Of a DNA stretch of 64,000 nt, positions 17,704 to 26,018 are shown piece after piece. The stretch is from Tanticharoenia sakaeratensis NBRC 103193. Lineage in GTDB: Bacteria > Pseudomonadota > Alphaproteobacteria > Acetobacterales > Acetobacteraceae. The notes below the pieces were generated by a model. That model made no database searches. It saw nothing but the letters and a program-made list of their open reading frames with translations, and was not told the DNA's origin. The position numbers and the translations under genes were made by a program. The DNA lies in contig NZ_BALE01000021.1 in NCBI RefSeq assembly GCF_000963885.1, forward strand, positions 27,701 to 91,700, written 5' to 3'. The stretch's first letter is position 1. Each line of letters begins with the position of its first letter.

Positions 17704-19289
17704 GCAGCCTCCGGCAAGGCGGCCGTGCGGAGCTGCTATGGGCCGTCAATTTCGTGGCGATCCTGCTCTTGTGGCAATGTGTCGGCTTCGCCACGGGGCT
17801 GCCGGGGCCGATCGCCGTCGTGCATCGTCTCAAGGTCGACGGGCCGGAACTATACTGGAATGCCGGGCTTTCCACGTTGCGATGTGCATTGCCGGGGTGG
17901 GTCGGCGCCTCCGCAGTGGCGGCTGTATGCGCCATGGTGGCCACGGTTTGGCCGGTCCTGGCGCCCGGGATCTTTCAGCTCGGCGTCATGTCCTACTGTC
18001 TGCCGTCGCTCGCCATCGGGCCCGTTCTGATGATCGTGCTCGATGGAGACGGGCCGCGCATCGTGCTTGCGGCACTTGCGTCGTTCTTCACGATGCTCGT
18101 GGGCACGATGACCGGGCTGCGCGCATGTCCGCCGTTCCAGACGATGCTGGTCACGGCATTCGGCGGAACGTCATGGCAGGCCCTCTTCAAGGTCCGCCTG
18201 CGCGCCGCGGTCCCGTCATGGTTCGCGGCCCTGCGGATCTCGGCGCCCGCTTCCCTGCTGGGGGCGATGATCGGAGAATTCCTGGGTGCGGAACATGGTC
18301 TCGGCGTGCTGCTGATCAATGCCCAGCAAAGCCTCGATCTGTCGCGGACCCTGACCGTGACCCTGACGTCGGCGGCCTTTGCAGGCGTGCTGTATGGCGT
18401 TGTCGGGATCGCAGGCCATATGTGCACGCGCTGGGCCCGCGACATGCCGCTGAATCTGGCGCGGGAGAGCGAAGCCTTGCGCGTCGGTTGGGCGAACACT
18501 GCCCAGCGCACAGAGGCGGCGCTGCTTGCCGCCGGCCGTGTGATCGCGGCAGTGATGGTTGCACTCGGCGCATGGTGGCTGGCTCTGCGTCTCTCAGGCG
18601 TGACGCCTTACGTCGGGCGGTCGCCGCTCGACGTGCTGCACTATCTCACAGACCGTACCGACGGAGCGGCCCGCATCGGCGAGATTGTCCGCGAGCTGGG
18701 CACGACGCTGCTGGACATGGCAGCGGGCCTGACCGGCGGGATCGGGGCAGGGCTCGGCCTCGCCGTGCTCTCCCAGATCTGGCCTCCGCTTCACCGGCTG
18801 CTCGCGGGGCCTGTGTTCATCATGCAGGCCATGCCGCTCGTGGCGACGACACCGCTCCTCATCCTGCTGTTCGGGCGAGGCGAAGCCATCGTCGTCATCG
18901 TAGGAGCTATCGTCACGTTCTTTCCGATTTTCGTCAGCGTGTCCCAGTCCTTTGCGTTGACGCCTCGCTCGGCGCTCGATCTGATCGCGGCCAACGGCGG
19001 CGGCCGCCTGGCCGCGCTGCGCAAGGTTCAGGTGCCGGCGGCCCTGCCGTCCCTGTTTGCAGCCTTGCGAATCACGGTGCCTCTATCAATGACGGGCGCG
19101 CTGATCGCCGAATGGCTCGCAACCGGGCGAGGCACGGGCTACATGCTGCTCAATGCCGTGTCGATGTCGGATTATGACGGACTATGGGCGCGTGTTGCCG
19201 TGACGACTACCGTTTCGATGGTTCTTTACGGGCTGATCGGCTGGATCGAACTCGCCGTTGGCCGCGCGTTGACGGCCGGCCGCGCCTGA
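17700..19289 (+). CDS. ABC permease with two fused membrane domains
   Basis: A 529-residue membrane protein containing two complete binding-protein-dependent permease domains in one chain, about residues 10-255 and 275-525, each with about six helices and an EAA-type loop before the last helices (first copy around FGGTSWQALFKVRLRAAVPS, second around LIAANGGGRLAALRKVQVP). Most relatives have one domain per chain and work as a dimer. This fused form should make a pseudo-dimer with two non-identical halves. The GTG at 17700 overlaps the ATPase stop by 4 nt; an upstream CTGGAG fits as ribosome site. Confidence 0.88.
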   Translation: MSSLRQGGRAELLWAVNFVAILLLWQCVGFATGLPGPIAVVHRLKVDGPELYWNAGLSTLRCALPGWVGASAVAAVCAMVATVWPVLAPGIFQLGVMSYCLPSLAIGPVLMIVLDGDGPRIVLAALASFFTMLVGTMTGLRACPPFQTMLVTAFGGTSWQALFKVRLRAAVPSWFAALRISAPASLLGAMIGEFLGAEHGLGVLLINAQQSLDLSRTLTVTLTSAAFAGVLYGVVGIAGHMCTRWARDMPLNLARESEALRVGWANTAQRTEAALLAAGRVIAAVMVALGAWWLALRLSGVTPYVGRSPLDVLHYLTDRTDGAARIGEIVRELGTTLLDMAAGLTGGIGAGLGLAVLSQIWPPLHRLLAGPVFIMQAMPLVATTPLLILLFGRGEAIVVIVGAIVTFFPIFVSVSQSFALTPRSALDLIAANGGGRLAALRKVQVPAALPSLFAALRITVPLSMTGALIAEWLATGRGTGYMLLNAVSMSDYDGLWARVAVTTTVSMVLYGLIGWIELAVGRALTAGRA

Positions 19290-20234
19290 CGATCTTTTTC
19301 GCGCGCGTCCACTTCTGCGGTTCGCGACCGGCAGAAGCGCGTCATCGAGCACATTGAGCCCATGTTCGAGAAAATTCTGACAAGCGGCTGGAAGAGTGGC
19401 ATCCGTCACGACACAGCATCCCATCAGGCTGTATCGCGCCAAGGGTTCCTCGATCGGTACGTAAGATAATGTCAAACTGCGTGGAGACAGCTTCTCCGGT
19501 AGCGGCGTCTGGAGCGATACGAGATCGCTTCGGGTTGCGAAATCCCGCATGAGCTGAAAGGAATTCGTCGTGAGGAACGGCAGGCATCCGGGCGGCTCCC
19601 GCATGGCAAGCCTTTTCTGAAAAGCGCTCAGATAGGCTGCGTCATCCGGCAGCGCCAGCGGGTATGCCCCGCATTCGCGAAGGGTTACGGACTCCCGGGA
19701 GGCCAACGGGTGGTCATGACGCATCACGGCACACGTCTCGAGTGCATATTCCCGCAGCACCTGAATATTCATGTCCGCAGGCACATCATAGACGAACACG
19801 ATGTCGAGACGGCCATCGTCGAGAAGCGCCAGTAGTTCGGGTGCACGCCCGGTCCTGACGGTGAAACGCACATGGGGCTCATGCGCCGTGAAAGACAGGA
19901 TCAGATGTGGAAGCAATTCCCGCGCCAGCGCGTCGTGAGCACCGATCCGGACATGTCCAAGTGGAAGGCGACGCAGGTCGGCCAGCTCTTCCCCCGTCAC
20001 GGCGATTTCGTCGAGGATCCGCGTAACCCTGCGCAAAAGCGTTTCGCCGGCATCGGTCAGCTTCAGGGCCCGACGCCCGCGTTCGAACAGGGGCAGCCCG
20101 ATGGCGGCCTCCAGCTGCCGCACATGACGGTTGACCGCGGACGGCGCGATATTCAGTTCCTCGCCCGCGGAACGAAACGAGCCGGTGCGGGCGACAGCAT
20201 TGAAATAGCGCAATGCCGGCAGGTTCTGCAGCAC
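19182..20234 (-). CDS. LysR-family regulator at the end of the minus ABC operon
   Basis: A LysR regulator of the GcvA/AmpR-like subgroup: LPALRYFNAVARTGSFRSAG, then LNIAPSAVNRHVRQLE (recognition helix) and a normal effector domain. It reads from the end of the transporter operon and probably controls it, the facing plus operon, or both. The open frame continues to 20393, but that part overlaps the upstream permease and is not LysR-like, so GTG at 20234 is proposed; no strong ribosome site decides it. At the other end an Arg/Gly-rich tail of about 45 residues runs 108 nt antisense into the end of the plus-strand permease gene, an unusual 3' overlap. Confidence 0.82.
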   Translation of the reverse strand: MLQNLPALRYFNAVARTGSFRSAGEELNIAPSAVNRHVRQLEAAIGLPLFERGRRALKLTDAGETLLRRVTRILDEIAVTGEELADLRRLPLGHVRIGAHDALARELLPHLILSFTAHEPHVRFTVRTGRAPELLALLDDGRLDIVFVYDVPADMNIQVLREYALETCAVMRHDHPLASRESVTLRECGAYPLALPDDAAYLSAFQKRLAMREPPGCLPFLTTNSFQLMRDFATRSDLVSLQTPLPEKLSPRSLTLSYVPIEEPLARYSLMGCCVVTDATLPAACQNFLEHGLNVLDDALLPVANRRSGRARKRSSGAAGRQRAANGEFDPADQPVKNHRNGSRHGNTRP

Positions 20235-20280
20235 CCGCGTCAGACCTGACGGCAGCAGATCGGATCTCCCCCGGGTATTG

Positions 20281-21045
20281 CTAGGTGCTTTGCCGCGCAC
20301 GGAAACACTCCTCCAGATATCCCAGGGCCTGATAGACGGTGACGGAAAAACCGGTTGCAAGAAAACTCGCGGCAATGGCCCGCGCCATTGCAAGGTCGTT
20401 GCGCGCGGCCGCGAACGCGTAACCCAAGCCCCCCGTATTCGTGAGATATTCGCTGACCAACGCAGTCATGAGCGCGGTCGCGGCGGCAACACGGAGCCCG
20501 GCTGCCCAGTCGGCCAGCGCGGACGGGATCGCCAGTTCACGGAGGCGGCGCAGACGGCCTGCACCCAGAACCTGCATGAGGTCATTGCTGCCGGGCGGCA
20601 CGGCCATGAAGCCTGCACTCGTGAATACATAGATCGGAAAGAAACTGCCGAGTGCCACGATCGACAGAGAAGCTCCCGTGCCGTAGCCGAACAGACGGAC
20701 CGCAACCGGAATGAGTGCCACGATCGGAACCGAGTTGAAGATCAGACCGAACGGCGTGAGCATGGCGCCGAGGAGGCCGGAATACCATCCGGCCACGGCA
20801 GCGCCCGTGCCACAGGCTGCCCCGATGGCCAGACCGCCCCCGGCCAGCCACAGCGTCTCGACACTTCTCTTCCAGTAAAACGCCGGATGATCCACCACCT
20901 CCTGCAAAACGGCGGCAGGATGCGGCAACACGATCGCATTGACGTCCGTGATCACGACATAGGCCTGCCACAGCCCGATGATCGCAAGTAACGGCAGAAT
21001 AGTGGCACTTCCGCCGCGCAGCGCGGCCAGCAGTCGTTTCCTCAT
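20281..21045 (-). CDS. ABC transporter permease (second of the minus operon)
   Basis: A 254-residue inner-membrane permease of the SsuC/TauC/ThiX type with about six helices. The EAA loop region is SNDLMQVLGAGRLRRLRELAIPSALADW, split here as the DLMQVLGAGRLRRLREL core. ATG at 21045 overlaps the stop of the preceding permease (ATGA), which is why longer upstream starts were rejected. Together with the next permease it should form a heterodimeric channel, the two-gene counterpart of the fused permease in the facing operon. Confidence 0.88.
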   Translation of the reverse strand: MRKRLLAALRGGSATILPLLAIIGLWQAYVVITDVNAIVLPHPAAVLQEVVDHPAFYWKRSVETLWLAGGGLAIGAACGTGAAVAGWYSGLLGAMLTPFGLIFNSVPIVALIPVAVRLFGYGTGASLSIVALGSFFPIYVFTSAGFMAVPPGSNDLMQVLGAGRLRRLRELAIPSALADWAAGLRVAAATALMTALVSEYLTNTGGLGYAFAAARNDLAMARAIAASFLATGFSVTVYQALGYLEECFRARQST

Positions 21046-21791
21046 CGATAACGCTCCGAAATTCCCCGCAGGACGAGCGTCCATCCCCCGTAAAGCGTCA
21101 GTGAAACTGCAACCGACAACGTAACCGCGCTCCACAGAAGCGTAATCTGCGCATTCTGCATGGCATTGATCACCAGGACACCTATCCCGCGCGGCAGGCC
21201 GAACCATTCACCCACAAGCGTGCTCAACAATGCCGCCGGCACGGCGACGCGCAGTCCGTTGACCAGCGCGGGCAGGGCTGCCGGAAGATCGACGGATACC
21301 AGCCGGCGGATCCGCCCACTTCCCATGACGCTCATCAGATCGCCCCAGGCCCGTGGTGCCGTCCCGAAAGCCTTGCACAGGGAAACGTGGATGACGAAAA
21401 ACGTGCTGTTGGCCGCGAGAGCCACGGGCGTCGCCTCGCGGCCAAAGGTCAGAATCAGGATCGGGGCCGTAGCCACGGACGGAAGGGCATAGAGAAAGGC
21501 CGCCATACGATCGAACGGGCGATGCAGTCGCGGCAGAAACAGGACGAGGACGGCGCTTCCGATTCCGAGTGCTGCGCCGAGCCCGTAGCCCGGCAGCATC
21601 GACGACAGCGTGGCGGCCATCGCGCGCCCGAAAAGAGACCGATGGTTCACTGAAGCCAGCATGGCAAGAATTGCCGAAGGTGCGGGCAGGCTCCGGGCAT
21701 CTGCCCCGTACTCGGCCGCGATTTGCCACAGCGTGACGATTACCGCGAAGCCAAGCACCCTTGGCATGGCACGCCGGACGGGGCCCGTCAC
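21042..21791 (-). CDS. ABC transporter permease (first of the minus operon)
   Basis: A 249-residue permease of the same family, with LPAPSAILAMLASV after the first helix and the EAA-like loop WGDLMSVMGSGRIRRLVSVD. It overlaps the ATPase gene upstream and the second permease downstream by 4 nt each (ATGA at both ends), so the four transporter proteins are translationally coupled. Confidence 0.9.
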   Translation of the reverse strand: MTGPVRRAMPRVLGFAVIVTLWQIAAEYGADARSLPAPSAILAMLASVNHRSLFGRAMAATLSSMLPGYGLGAALGIGSAVLVLFLPRLHRPFDRMAAFLYALPSVATAPILILTFGREATPVALAANSTFFVIHVSLCKAFGTAPRAWGDLMSVMGSGRIRRLVSVDLPAALPALVNGLRVAVPAALLSTLVGEWFGLPRGIGVLVINAMQNAQITLLWSAVTLSVAVSLTLYGGWTLVLRGISERYR

Positions 21792-22621
21792 GCGCCGGCC
21801 GTCCTGCTCGCGCCGGTCGATGGTACATCGACACCATGATGGGCCTGGGCCAGCATTTCGGTCAGATCGTCGACGAGGTGATGAAAGTCATGGCTGCGCA
21901 GCAGGGGCGGCGTGCGCGGTCGCGAAAACGGGACCGTCAGGTCATGGATGATACGGCCTGGCCGACCGCTCATGACGACAACGCGATCGGCGAGGAACAG
22001 CGCCTCGGGCACGTCATGCGTCACGAGCAGAGTCGTCGTGCGCTGCCTCAGCCAGATGTCCTGAAGCTCGATGTTCATCTGCTGGCGGGTGATGAAGTCG
22101 AGCGCGCCGAAAGGTTCGTCGAGAAGGAGCACGTCAGGGCGCAGCACGAGTGCGCGGGCGATGGCCGCGCGCTGTCGCATGCCGCCCGACAGCTGCCGCG
22201 GTCTGGCATGTTCGAAGCCCTTCAGCCCGACCAATGCCAGCAGTTCGGAAATCCGGTGATGATCGACGGCGCGTCCGGCAACACGATAGGGTAGGGCGAC
22301 GTTCGCCGCGATCGTGGCCCAGGGAAGCAGGGCATGATCCTGAAAGGCAACGCCGAGGCGATGTGCGCGGGCCAGCGTGGCCGGCGTGTCCTGTCCGATC
22401 GAGACCGTGCCCTCGTCCGGCGTTTCGAGGCCGGCCACGAGCCGGAGCACCGTGCTCTTGCCGCAACCGGAAGGCCCGAGTATCGCAACGAAAGCACCGG
22501 CAGCCATGTCGAGGGAAAACGCATCGAGGGCCGTGGTCTGCGCGCCGCGCCGGAGCCGGAAACGACGGGTAACGCGGTCCAGCCGGAGCGGCGGCGACGC
22601 GACAGCGGATGCGTCGGTCAC
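21788..22621 (-). CDS. ABC transporter ATPase, nitrate/taurine/pyrimidine type
   Basis: A 277-residue ATPase with Walker A GPSGCGKSTVLR, Q-loop VAFQDHALLPW, signature LSGGMRQRAAIARAL, Walker B VLLLDEPFGALDF and switch His LLVTHDVPEA. Its ATG overlaps the amidohydrolase stop (ATGA). It should energise the heterodimeric permease encoded downstream and work with the lipoprotein binding protein encoded at the front of the operon. Confidence 0.92.
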   Translation of the reverse strand: MTDASAVASPPLRLDRVTRRFRLRRGAQTTALDAFSLDMAAGAFVAILGPSGCGKSTVLRLVAGLETPDEGTVSIGQDTPATLARAHRLGVAFQDHALLPWATIAANVALPYRVAGRAVDHHRISELLALVGLKGFEHARPRQLSGGMRQRAAIARALVLRPDVLLLDEPFGALDFITRQQMNIELQDIWLRQRTTTLLVTHDVPEALFLADRVVVMSGRPGRIIHDLTVPFSRPRTPPLLRSHDFHHLVDDLTEMLAQAHHGVDVPSTGASRTAGA

Positions 22622-24006
22622 GAGGCTGCGATCAGATCATGAAAGCGCTTCATGATCTGCGGGCGGCGGTCGGCCAGACGCTTGCGGATATCCTCGAGGT
22701 CGATGGTCAGGAGACGTCGGTCCTGCAGCACGAGTTCGCCCTCGATGATCACGTCGCGCACGTCCCGGCCCACGATGCAGCTTGCCGCGAGGAACAAGGC
22801 GTCATCGGTCCCCATCTGGTCGGCATCGGTCCGATCGACCAGAACCAGATCGGCCCGACATCCGGCTTCGAGGCGCCCCAGCGTGTCGCCCATGCCGACG
22901 GCACGCGCCCCGCCCCGTGTGGCCACGCGCAGCAGATCCTCGGCACCCATCGGCACGCGCTGGTGGTACGGATGCCCGATGGACGCGGCCTGTCCGATCC
23001 GGGCCGCATGGGCGACCTGAAACAGGTCCATCGATGCGGCCGAGGCGGCACCGTCTGTGCCCAGGCCGATCGCCACGCCACGGCGCCACATTTCCTGCAG
23101 GCGTGGAATGCCGATGCCGTAATTGCCCTGAGCGCAGTGGCAGGCTGACAGGTTGTGCTCAACGTAGAGGTCGACTTCCTCGGGCGAGAGAATTACCGAG
23201 TGGGCACAATGCAGATGTGGCCCAAGTGCTCCGAGATGTCGGAGATATTCCGTCGGCCGCACGCCGTGATGTTCGAGCGCGTAGTCGACTTCGTATGTGC
23301 CTTCCGCCAGATGGGTATGGACCCGTGTCCGGTGCGCGCGCGCCTCATCAGCGATCCTGCCGATCAGTTCGGGCGTGCACACGATGATCTGCCGAAGGGA
23401 CATCCATGCCTTCACCCTGGGATGATCCCGCCAGCGTTCCACCAGCGCCACATTGCGGGCGACGGCCTCGTCCGTATCCATGACCATTGTGCCGGGCACG
23501 CAGCGGCCGGCAAAGGACGTGTCGCGATCGACGGTTGAGAGCGAAACGAATCCGCGGATGCCGGTGTCAACCGCGGCGCGGGCCATCTCGTCCGGATGCG
23601 GACCGCCTGCTTCGGCAAAGCACGTAGTCCCGCACAGGATCATGTTGGCATAAGCCACAAGGCCGCTGAGATAGACGTCCTCCGGTTCGAGAAGACTTTC
23701 AAACGGAACGTAGTAGTTCTTCCACGGCGGGTTGCGCAGCGGCCCGATCCGGCTCAGCTCGGACAGCGTTCCGCGAAGAAGCTGCTGTGCCGTATGCACA
23801 TGGGCATCGATGAGACCCGGTAGAATGATCTTGCCGCGTCCGTCCACGCGCCGGGTGGCCGGATGCATTGTCGCGTCTTCGGCGGTGCCGATCCAGGCAA
23901 TCCGATTGCCGCTGATGCCGACTGCGCCATCCCGAATGACCCGGCCGGCATCGTCCATCGTCACGATGTCGCCACCCGTCACCAGAAGATCGAACATTTC
24001 TGCCAT
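22618..24006 (-). CDS. Amidohydrolase of the SAH/MTA deaminase and chlorohydrolase group
   Basis: A 462-residue metal-dependent hydrolase or deaminase. Visible ligands are HVH in PGLIDAHVHTAQQLLRG, the third His in HTHLAEGTYEVDYAL, the catalytic His in CAHSVILSPEE and the Asp in GLGTDGAASAASMDLF. This pattern is shared by adenosyl-homocysteine deaminases, guanine and cytosine deaminases and s-triazine chlorohydrolases, all acting on amino or halogen-substituted N-heterocycles. Being inside an importer operon (2 nt after the binding-protein gene, overlapping the ATPase), it probably deaminates the imported compound. The exact substrate is unknown. Confidence 0.85.
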   Translation of the reverse strand: MAEMFDLLVTGGDIVTMDDAGRVIRDGAVGISGNRIAWIGTAEDATMHPATRRVDGRGKIILPGLIDAHVHTAQQLLRGTLSELSRIGPLRNPPWKNYYVPFESLLEPEDVYLSGLVAYANMILCGTTCFAEAGGPHPDEMARAAVDTGIRGFVSLSTVDRDTSFAGRCVPGTMVMDTDEAVARNVALVERWRDHPRVKAWMSLRQIIVCTPELIGRIADEARAHRTRVHTHLAEGTYEVDYALEHHGVRPTEYLRHLGALGPHLHCAHSVILSPEEVDLYVEHNLSACHCAQGNYGIGIPRLQEMWRRGVAIGLGTDGAASAASMDLFQVAHAARIGQAASIGHPYHQRVPMGAEDLLRVATRGGARAVGMGDTLGRLEAGCRADLVLVDRTDADQMGTDDALFLAASCIVGRDVRDVIIEGELVLQDRRLLTIDLEDIRKRLADRRPQIMKRFHDLIAAS

Positions 24007-24008
24007 GA

Positions 24009-25046
24009 TCAGAGATACTCCCGTGGCAGCCCGGCGGCGGCCTCATAAACGATCGAGAAATCGGCAAGTCGGTCAACCGGAGGAAGGGCCTTGTGGCCTG
24101 CAGCGCGCGCGCCTGCATACATCGGCCCTTCCATCAGTGCCCGGTCAAGCGCCAGCCGCGGGCGACCCGGGTGGTCGGGATAGCGCGTGAGTGGAATCTG
24201 CATGAGATTCTGGCCGAGCTGCTGGGCCGGGTCGAGGCCGAGATCGGCACCGTATCGTTCCACAGCCAGACGCGGCGCGAGCGTCGGTTGGCGTGCGTTC
24301 AGGGCCCAGCCGGTCATGAGACCGCGCAGGTATGCGATCAGATCCTGGCGCCTGTGGACGAGCATCTCCCGGGTGGTCGCCAGCAGCGCGGCGTAGCTAC
24401 GGAAACCGATATCGTCGAACGCCGAGAAGAAGAAATCCCGGTTCTTGACCAGGCCCTGCCGTTCGAGGATGAGAGTCTGGTTCGTATCGAAGCCGATATA
24501 GGCATCACCATCGCCGTCCAGCAGAGGCTGGGGCGAAAACCCGGCCGCAAGCTGCGTCCAGCGTTGAGGCAGGCCTGCCATCGCGAGGGTGGCATTGACG
24601 GCGATCGCCTCGGGCGGCCCGGGTGTCAGGATGCGCGCATCGAGAAGATCCGATGCCCGGGTGACGGGATGTCGCGCAAGCGAAATGATGCCGAGCGCAT
24701 TGCGTGGAAACACAGCGGCTATGAGCATCTGATCATTGCCGCGCGCCACGGCTTCGAGAAACGGCAGCCAGCTGACATACCCCAGTTCCGCCTCGCCCGC
24801 GGCCAGCATGATCGACGTGGCAAGCGCGTTCGGCCCCCCTGGGAACCATTCGACCAAAACGCCCTGCCGTTCGAAAAGGTGCTGATCGAACGCGACCCAT
24901 TCGCCTGCATACTCCACATTCGGCACCCAGCCGAACTGAAGGCGGAGCCTATGAAGTCGGCCTTGGCTCCTTGGTTTGCATCCTGCAAGCGACGCTGCTG
25001 CAAGTCCAGTCAGGGTGGTGCGCCGGTCTATGACCGGAGTGATCAT
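24009..25046 (-). CDS. ABC substrate-binding lipoprotein, NMT1/THI5-like
   Basis: A 345-residue binding protein. It has the leader DRRTTLTGLAAASLAGC, a twin-arginine-like start ending in a lipobox (SLAGC), so it is probably lipid-anchored. The mature part opens with LRLQFGWVPNVEYAGEWVAF, and EWFPGGPNALATSIMLAAG and ELGYVSWLPFLEAV follow, typical of pyrimidine/nitrate-type receptors. ATG at 25046 is proposed since the signal starts there; an ATG at 25070 is eight codons upstream in frame. It is the first gene of the six-gene minus operon ending with the LysR gene. Confidence 0.88.
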   Translation of the reverse strand: MITPVIDRRTTLTGLAAASLAGCKPRSQGRLHRLRLQFGWVPNVEYAGEWVAFDQHLFERQGVLVEWFPGGPNALATSIMLAAGEAELGYVSWLPFLEAVARGNDQMLIAAVFPRNALGIISLARHPVTRASDLLDARILTPGPPEAIAVNATLAMAGLPQRWTQLAAGFSPQPLLDGDGDAYIGFDTNQTLILERQGLVKNRDFFFSAFDDIGFRSYAALLATTREMLVHRRQDLIAYLRGLMTGWALNARQPTLAPRLAVERYGADLGLDPAQQLGQNLMQIPLTRYPDHPGRPRLALDRALMEGPMYAGARAAGHKALPPVDRLADFSIVYEAAAGLPREYL

Positions 25047-25849
25047 GCTGGAACGTGAGCGGCGCAACATCTGCTCAATATCATTGCATTATTCCGGCCT
25101 TGCAAGCAGATCGTTCCGGGAAGAGAAACTTTGATGTGTCATGCCGGAGAGCATCGTCGCGTTCACGGCCATATGGGTCTGACAAAAGGCCTTTTCCCGA
25201 TTGCGTCTTCGTATCGGGGGCAATGATAGCGACAGCTGACACCGCATGCCGTCGAGGCGCTCGCCGGAACCCGAGCAGACACCTTTTCCGAAATCCTCTC
25301 AGATGACAGCAGACAAAAGGATGACGCTGTCTTTTCCTTTTATTCCTGATAATATGTCGGAAGTCATCGCGTCGTTGGAGGCCATGCATGTCATATCGGC
25401 CGAACGACACGAGTCGGCATGTTGCAATGGTGCGGCTCTGGCGGAAAGCCTGTTCGAGACTCTTGCCGACACGTTATGAAAGTCTGAGCGAAGTCCCGCG
25501 CTGACAGCTCAGGCCGGCGCTTCATCTCGATATGAACCGTCCTGCAGTACCTGCCTGTTCGAGCTGAAATCGAAGGCGCCCTTACGCGTTTGCACCCGCG
25601 TGGCTTCTCATGTGGCCGGAGGCCTCCATGCCCTTCATATCCGCAAGGCTGGTGCCCCTTGTCCTGAGGGTCGCCTGTCTTGTCTAGGCCTGTGCCAATT
25701 CAATCTTCCACCGGTGACAAAAGTAACCCGTTAGTCCGGCGCAGGATCGTCCCGGGAGCGCTTTTGTCAGGCCGGAAGTATTCGCGGCCAACGATCTCTG
25801 CAATGCCATGCTGCGGTCGGGAGCGTTGAATTTTGGAGACTGACCGGCC
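25047..25849. other. Intergenic stretch, no firm gene
   Basis: About 800 nt upstream of the minus ABC operon and downstream of the small lipoprotein gene. It must contain the promoter of the ABC operon near its left end, but no clear -35/-10 pair was seen. A 58-codon plus frame (25303-25479, beginning MTADKRMTLSFPF) has protein-like composition but no ribosome site. A minus frame near 25690-25850 ending HRWKIELAQA slightly recalls the end of a DDE transposase, not enough to call. Confidence 0.4.
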
Positions 25850-25999
25850 TTACGGCACCCGCACGGCAGGGGGTGGCGTCGGGCCGTTCGGATTGGGCTC
25901 GCGCGTGCCATGATCGGCGATCGTCCTGTCGGCGGGGGCGCTGCACGCGGCGAGCATCAGGAGCGCGATGGCAGATGCGATACGGGTTATCTTCGTCAT
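25850..25999 (-). CDS. Small lipoprotein, 49 residues
   Basis: A very short gene directly downstream of the aldehyde oxidoreductase operon on the same strand. It encodes MTKITRIASAIALLMLAAC, a textbook lipoprotein signal with lipobox LAAC, followed by about 30 residues rich in Pro and Asn (EPNPNGPTPPPAVRVP). GGGAG lies 7 nt before the ATG. Such small entericidin-like or Pro-rich lipoproteins are common, and no function can be deduced. It starts 20 nt after the paoC stop and could be co-transcribed with it. Confidence 0.65.
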   Translation of the reverse strand: MTKITRIASAIALLMLAACSAPADRTIADHGTREPNPNGPTPPPAVRVP

Positions 26000-26018
26000 G
26001 GGAATCTCCCGGCAGCTC

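Noticed and set aside
25684..25911. Minus frame ending HRWKIELAQA, like the end of a DDE transposase
   Set aside because: Only a few residues match and the YREN spacing is wrong; no terminal inverted repeats were seen.
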